From the NCBI GenBank assembly GCA_919901745.1, contig CAKKPP010000011.1:1-52467 (forward strand): DNA of 52,467 nt, in the 5' to 3' direction. The stretch comes from Chloroflexota bacterium. Its GTDB lineage: Bacteria; Chloroflexota; Limnocylindria; Limnocylindrales; CSP1-4. Under the pieces are notes generated by a model, which ran no database searches, was not told where the DNA came from, and saw nothing but the letters and a program-made list of their open reading frames with translations. The translations under genes were made by a program, and so were the position numbers. Below are positions 50,060 through 52,467 of this stretch, one piece after another (the stretch's first letter is position 1; every line of letters starts with the position of its first letter).

Positions 50060-50416
50060 ATGGATACTGTCGGACAACCCGCTCGCCTCCCGCCCATGTC
50101 GCGGACGGCGATGCACGTCCTTCTCGCCATCGGGCCCGAAGAGCGCCACGGGTACGCGATCATGCGCGAGATCACCCGGATGACCGAGGGTGCGATGCGC
50201 CTGGGCCCCGGTGGGGTCTACACGACGATCAAGCGGCTCCTCGACGATGGACTCATCGAGGAGTGCGCCGAGCGCCCCGATCCCGAGCTGGACGATCAGC
50301 GCCGACGCTACTACCGGCTCACGGCCATTGGCCGAACCGTGGCCACGGCCGAGGTGCGCCGCCTGCAAACGCTCGTGCAGGCGGCTCGCCCGTGGGCGCT
50401 CGAGACTGCCGAATGA
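50060..50416 (+). CDS. PadR family transcriptional regulator
   Basis: A 118-residue PadR-type winged-helix protein: MHVLLAIGPEERHGYAIMREI, MRLGPGGVYTTIKRLLDDGLIEE, RRRYYRLTAIGRTVATAEVRRLQ, with the YxxLxxLxxxGLI and RRxYxLT signatures. The short C-terminal helix serves dimerisation. It probably represses its own leaderless promoter. ATGA overlap with the next gene, a common pairing in which the regulator controls a linked membrane protein. Confidence 0.92.
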   Translation: MDTVGQPARLPPMSRTAMHVLLAIGPEERHGYAIMREITRMTEGAMRLGPGGVYTTIKRLLDDGLIEECAERPDPELDDQRRRYYRLTAIGRTVATAEVRRLQTLVQAARPWALETAE

Positions 50417-51252
50417 CTTCTCAAGGCACGGTCCACGAGCGCGCCTATCGGGGGCTGCTCCGGCTGTACCCGACCGAGTTCCGGGGGCGATTCGGGGACG
50501 AGATGGTCACGTTGTTCGGCGACCTGGTCGGCGATGCTCGCCGGGCCGGGTCGACGCGCCGGCTGGCGCTCCTATGGCTGCGGATCCTCGGCGACCTGGC
50601 CGTCACCGCCCCGTCCGAACACGCCCGGCGGGACCGCCGTGCCGGGCACTCGCTCGACCCGGCGCCGCCGCCCTGGATTCGCGTGTTCGGCCTTCTCGGT
50701 GTCGTCGGTGGTGTCGTCCTGCTGGCGGCGTTCGTCGTGGAGATCGCGCCCGACCTCAACACGGTGCGACTCATCCTCTTCAATCTCGGCGCGATCGCCA
50801 TCGTTCTTGCCCTGCACCGCCGGCAGCTCGCAGCATCGCCCAGGCTCGCCTGGGCCGTCGCGGTCCCCACCGTGCTCATCAACATCTGGCACATCGGCAT
50901 GATCGTTCTCGACGTCGGCCGGACGGAGCCGATCGGCGCCGGTGCGTTCGGGATGGTCTACTTCGTGGCGGGACTCGCGTTGTGGCTGACCGAGGCCGCC
51001 TTCGGTCTCGTGACGCTCCGTCTGGCCGGCGTGGTCCGATGGGGCGGACTCGCCCTCGCGATCGGATCCGTGCTCGCAATCACGGGCATGGACCGGCTCG
51101 AGCTCACATCCGCCTCCAACCCCACGATCTTTGGCCCGCTTGCGCTCGCCGGCATCGCCCTTAACGGCATCGGTTGGATCCTGCTGGGATTCGCAGTCGC
51201 GCGCTGGCGTCCATCGGTGGTGCGACAACCCGAGGTCCCACTGGGGCGCTAG
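50413..51252 (+). CDS. PadR-linked multi-span membrane protein
   Basis: A 279-residue protein. The soluble N-terminus AYRGLLRLYPTEFRGRFGDE and MVTLFGDLVGDAR is the conserved permease-prefix-like segment often found downstream of padR genes. Six to seven hydrophobic spans follow (about 95-118, 126-143, 150-170, 178-202, 210-228, 240-265). Function is unknown; the pairing suggests membrane or lipid stress response. No catalytic motif seen. Confidence 0.8.
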   Translation: MTSQGTVHERAYRGLLRLYPTEFRGRFGDEMVTLFGDLVGDARRAGSTRRLALLWLRILGDLAVTAPSEHARRDRRAGHSLDPAPPPWIRVFGLLGVVGGVVLLAAFVVEIAPDLNTVRLILFNLGAIAIVLALHRRQLAASPRLAWAVAVPTVLINIWHIGMIVLDVGRTEPIGAGAFGMVYFVAGLALWLTEAAFGLVTLRLAGVVRWGGLALAIGSVLAITGMDRLELTSASNPTIFGPLALAGIALNGIGWILLGFAVARWRPSVVRQPEVPLGR

Positions 51253-51403
51253 CGGCCCGTTGCGAAGACGGCCCGCTGATCGACGATCGGTTGATCCCGG
51301 AGACGACGTCATGCCCGAGGTGTCGATTCCCGTCGGCGCCGTTCGTCGTCGACACGAGAGGGCGAACCGTCGGTCCGTCCTGCAGGCTCCGAGGAGGTCT
51401 CAG

Positions 51404-51742
51404 ATGGGAACCAGGGTCGTGCACATCGAAGTCGTCGGCAAGGACGGAGCGGCGCTCCAGAAGTTCTACCGCGACACTTTTGGCTGGAGCCTGGACACGA
51501 ACAATCCCGGCGGCTACGGGATGTATCGTCAGGACAATGGCCTGACGGGCGGCATCGGCGCCTCCAACGACGGCGGCCCCGGCCACGTCACGTTCTACGT
51601 CAACACGGACGACCCCCAGGGCGTCCTCGACAAGGTCTCCGCGAGCGGCGGGCGGGTTCTCATGCCGCTCACCGAGGTCGCCCCCGGGACGACCGTCGCC
51701 CTGTTCGCCGACCCGGAGGGTCACGTCGTCGGGATCATGTAG
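51404..51742 (+). CDS. VOC (glyoxalase/bleomycin-resistance-like) domain protein
   Basis: A 112-residue single-domain protein: VVHIEVVGKDGAALQKFYRD, FGWSLDTNNPGGYGMYR, GGPGHVTFYVNTDDPQGVLDKV, GTTVALFADPEGHVVGIM. Conserved His/Glu metal-type positions (HIEV, HVTF, DPEGHVVG) are partly present. GAGGAGG lies 6 nt before ATG 51404, which decides against a longer frame starting at 51311. Substrate unknown. Confidence 0.88.
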   Translation: MGTRVVHIEVVGKDGAALQKFYRDTFGWSLDTNNPGGYGMYRQDNGLTGGIGASNDGGPGHVTFYVNTDDPQGVLDKVSASGGRVLMPLTEVAPGTTVALFADPEGHVVGIM

Positions 51743-51838
51743 GTCGCAGCTTTGGGTGACGAGCGACCTCGCCGTCGCTCCCCTCCCCGGGCCGACGCGG
51801 CCCTGAGCGGGTCAGTGGCGACCCCCATCACGCACCCG

Positions 51839-52270
51839 CTACGGCACGTCCATCACCGGCACGTCGAAGGGCTTGATCGTACTCGGGTTGTCGACACAGT
51901 ACCCGTGTTCGAGGATTCGCCACCCCGGATGCGTCATCAGCCATCCGCCGGCGACGCTCGGGATGATGCCCTCTGGGTATGTTGCGGACGACGAATTGCA
52001 AGCGATGAGGATCGTCCCCGCCGGGAGGGCATCGAATTGCGCTCGGGTGTCCGCCGGCAAAGATTCAAGGCTCGGAGCCTCCGGAGGTGTGGATCCGGCG
52101 GGTTCCGTGGGAGCGGCACTCGGGTCCAGGCTCGCAGATGCTTCGGCACCGCCGCCCAGTGCGACGTCACCTGAAGCAGGGACGCCCGTCTTCAGCACGA
52201 CGATGGCGGCGGCCCCGAGACTGATGACCAGGAGCAGGGTCCACAGATCCCGTTGCCTCGGCAGGTTCAT
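51839..52270 (-). CDS. Hypothetical secreted or membrane-anchored protein
   Basis: I do not recognise this 143-residue protein. An N-terminal hydrophobic segment (about 9-28, LWTLLLVISLGAAAIVVLK) is followed by an Ala/Ser/Pro-rich spacer (about 35-65) and a small domain (about 70-143) with two Cys (IACNSSSATYPEGI and EHGYCVDNP) that could form a disulfide outside the cell. AGGG spaces 7 nt to ATG 52270; ATG 52276 is also in frame. Convergent with the VOC gene. Confidence 0.65.
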   Translation of the reverse strand: MNLPRQRDLWTLLLVISLGAAAIVVLKTGVPASGDVALGGGAEASASLDPSAAPTEPAGSTPPEAPSLESLPADTRAQFDALPAGTILIACNSSSATYPEGIIPSVAGGWLMTHPGWRILEHGYCVDNPSTIKPFDVPVMDVP

Positions 52271-52276
52271 GATCAT

Positions 52277-52467
52277 TCCCTACCCTCTACCGACTCACCG
52301 TGTCGACGTAGATGTGGTGCATCGTCGAGGCCGAACTGGCGAGACCCGATGACTGTCTCCCGCTCCTGGCGTCGAGCAGCGCACACGCTCGCGCGACCGT
52401 TGGCCTGGCGCCCAACCCTGTTTTATCTGCGTGGGAAGCGTACGCGCGAGCGAGAGGAGCCGCCCAT
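52277..52467. other. Right-edge intergenic stretch, no gene seen
   Basis: No ORF with gene-like composition starts or ends here. The last bases contain TACGCGCGAGCGAGA, which also occurs in the repeats beside thrS; a 15-base match is expected by chance in a window this size. Confidence 0.5.

Noticed and set aside
52441..52455. TACGCGCGAGCGAGA at the right edge as a third copy of the thrS-linked repeat
   Set aside because: Only 15 bases match; one or two such matches are expected by chance in 52 kb, and the flanks do not continue the unit.

Overview
This 52.5-kb window is very GC-rich, tightly packed bacterial chromosome. I see no phage, insertion sequence or CRISPR. Many genes overlap by exactly 4 nt (ATGA/GTGA), GTG and TTG starts are common, and several genes carry a -10 box 6-8 nt upstream of the start codon, which suggests leaderless mRNAs. 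Together with a T-box in front of thrS, an EF-G-like second GTPase, a TrpR/YerC-type regulator heading the his operon, paired DUF881 proteins and a DUF951 protein, this fits a Gram-positive-like lineage, most likely Chloroflexota (a soil or freshwater group such as the Limnocylindria/Ellin6529 relatives). That placement is inference.

Layout. (1) 1-1919, minus: yebC-ruvC-ruvA (ruvA runs off the left edge), divergent from an EF-G2-type GTPase (2043-4127). (2) 4128-4607: intergenic tandem repeats. (3) 4608-12146: histidine biosynthesis. hisA stands alone on the minus strand; divergently, hisR(yerC)-hisG-hisD-hisC-hisB-hisH-hisF-hisIE run as one chain of 4-nt overlaps. Between hisA and hisR lies an array of three 16-bp direct repeats that looks like an operator. 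(4) tyrS (minus) and a bifunctional penicillin-binding protein (plus), divergent. (5) 16398-27865, minus: tRNA-Val, a T-box leader, thrS, infC-rpmI-rplT-pheS-pheT, cvpA, a 3-methyladenine DNA glycosylase and mutS2. infC appears to start at an AUA codon and carries a long Ala/Lys/Glu/Pro repeat tail.

(6) 28160-33065: a hypothetical protein, a ParB-like protein (minus) with a cluster of DnaA-box-like sites upstream, two RNA methyltransferase-type genes and a MerA/Lpd-like flavoprotein. (7) 33072-43458, minus: one long apparent operon starting with a leaderless 23-codon ORF, then a peptide-type ABC substrate-binding lipoprotein-like protein, a membrane peptidase-MA-like protease, two DUF881 proteins, DUF951, an MFS exporter, a GT2 glycosyltransferase, asparaginase and an amidohydrolase. 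(8) 43626-48607: a CysS-tail/glycosyltransferase fusion, DinB, a methyltransferase, a cupin, a DEAD-box helicase and an ECF-type sigma factor gene that is split by a +1 frameshift, followed by its putative membrane anti-sigma partner. (9) 50026-52270: PadR regulator with its operator-promoter and a PadR-linked membrane protein, a VOC protein and a small secreted or anchored hypothetical.

Most of the content is core metabolism and translation. The points that most deserve a second look are the his operator array, the AUA start of infC, the tRNA-Val/T-box/thrS junction, the split sigma factor, the coupled leaderless mini-ORF and the repeat-driven in-frame expansions in hisD, hisB and infC.
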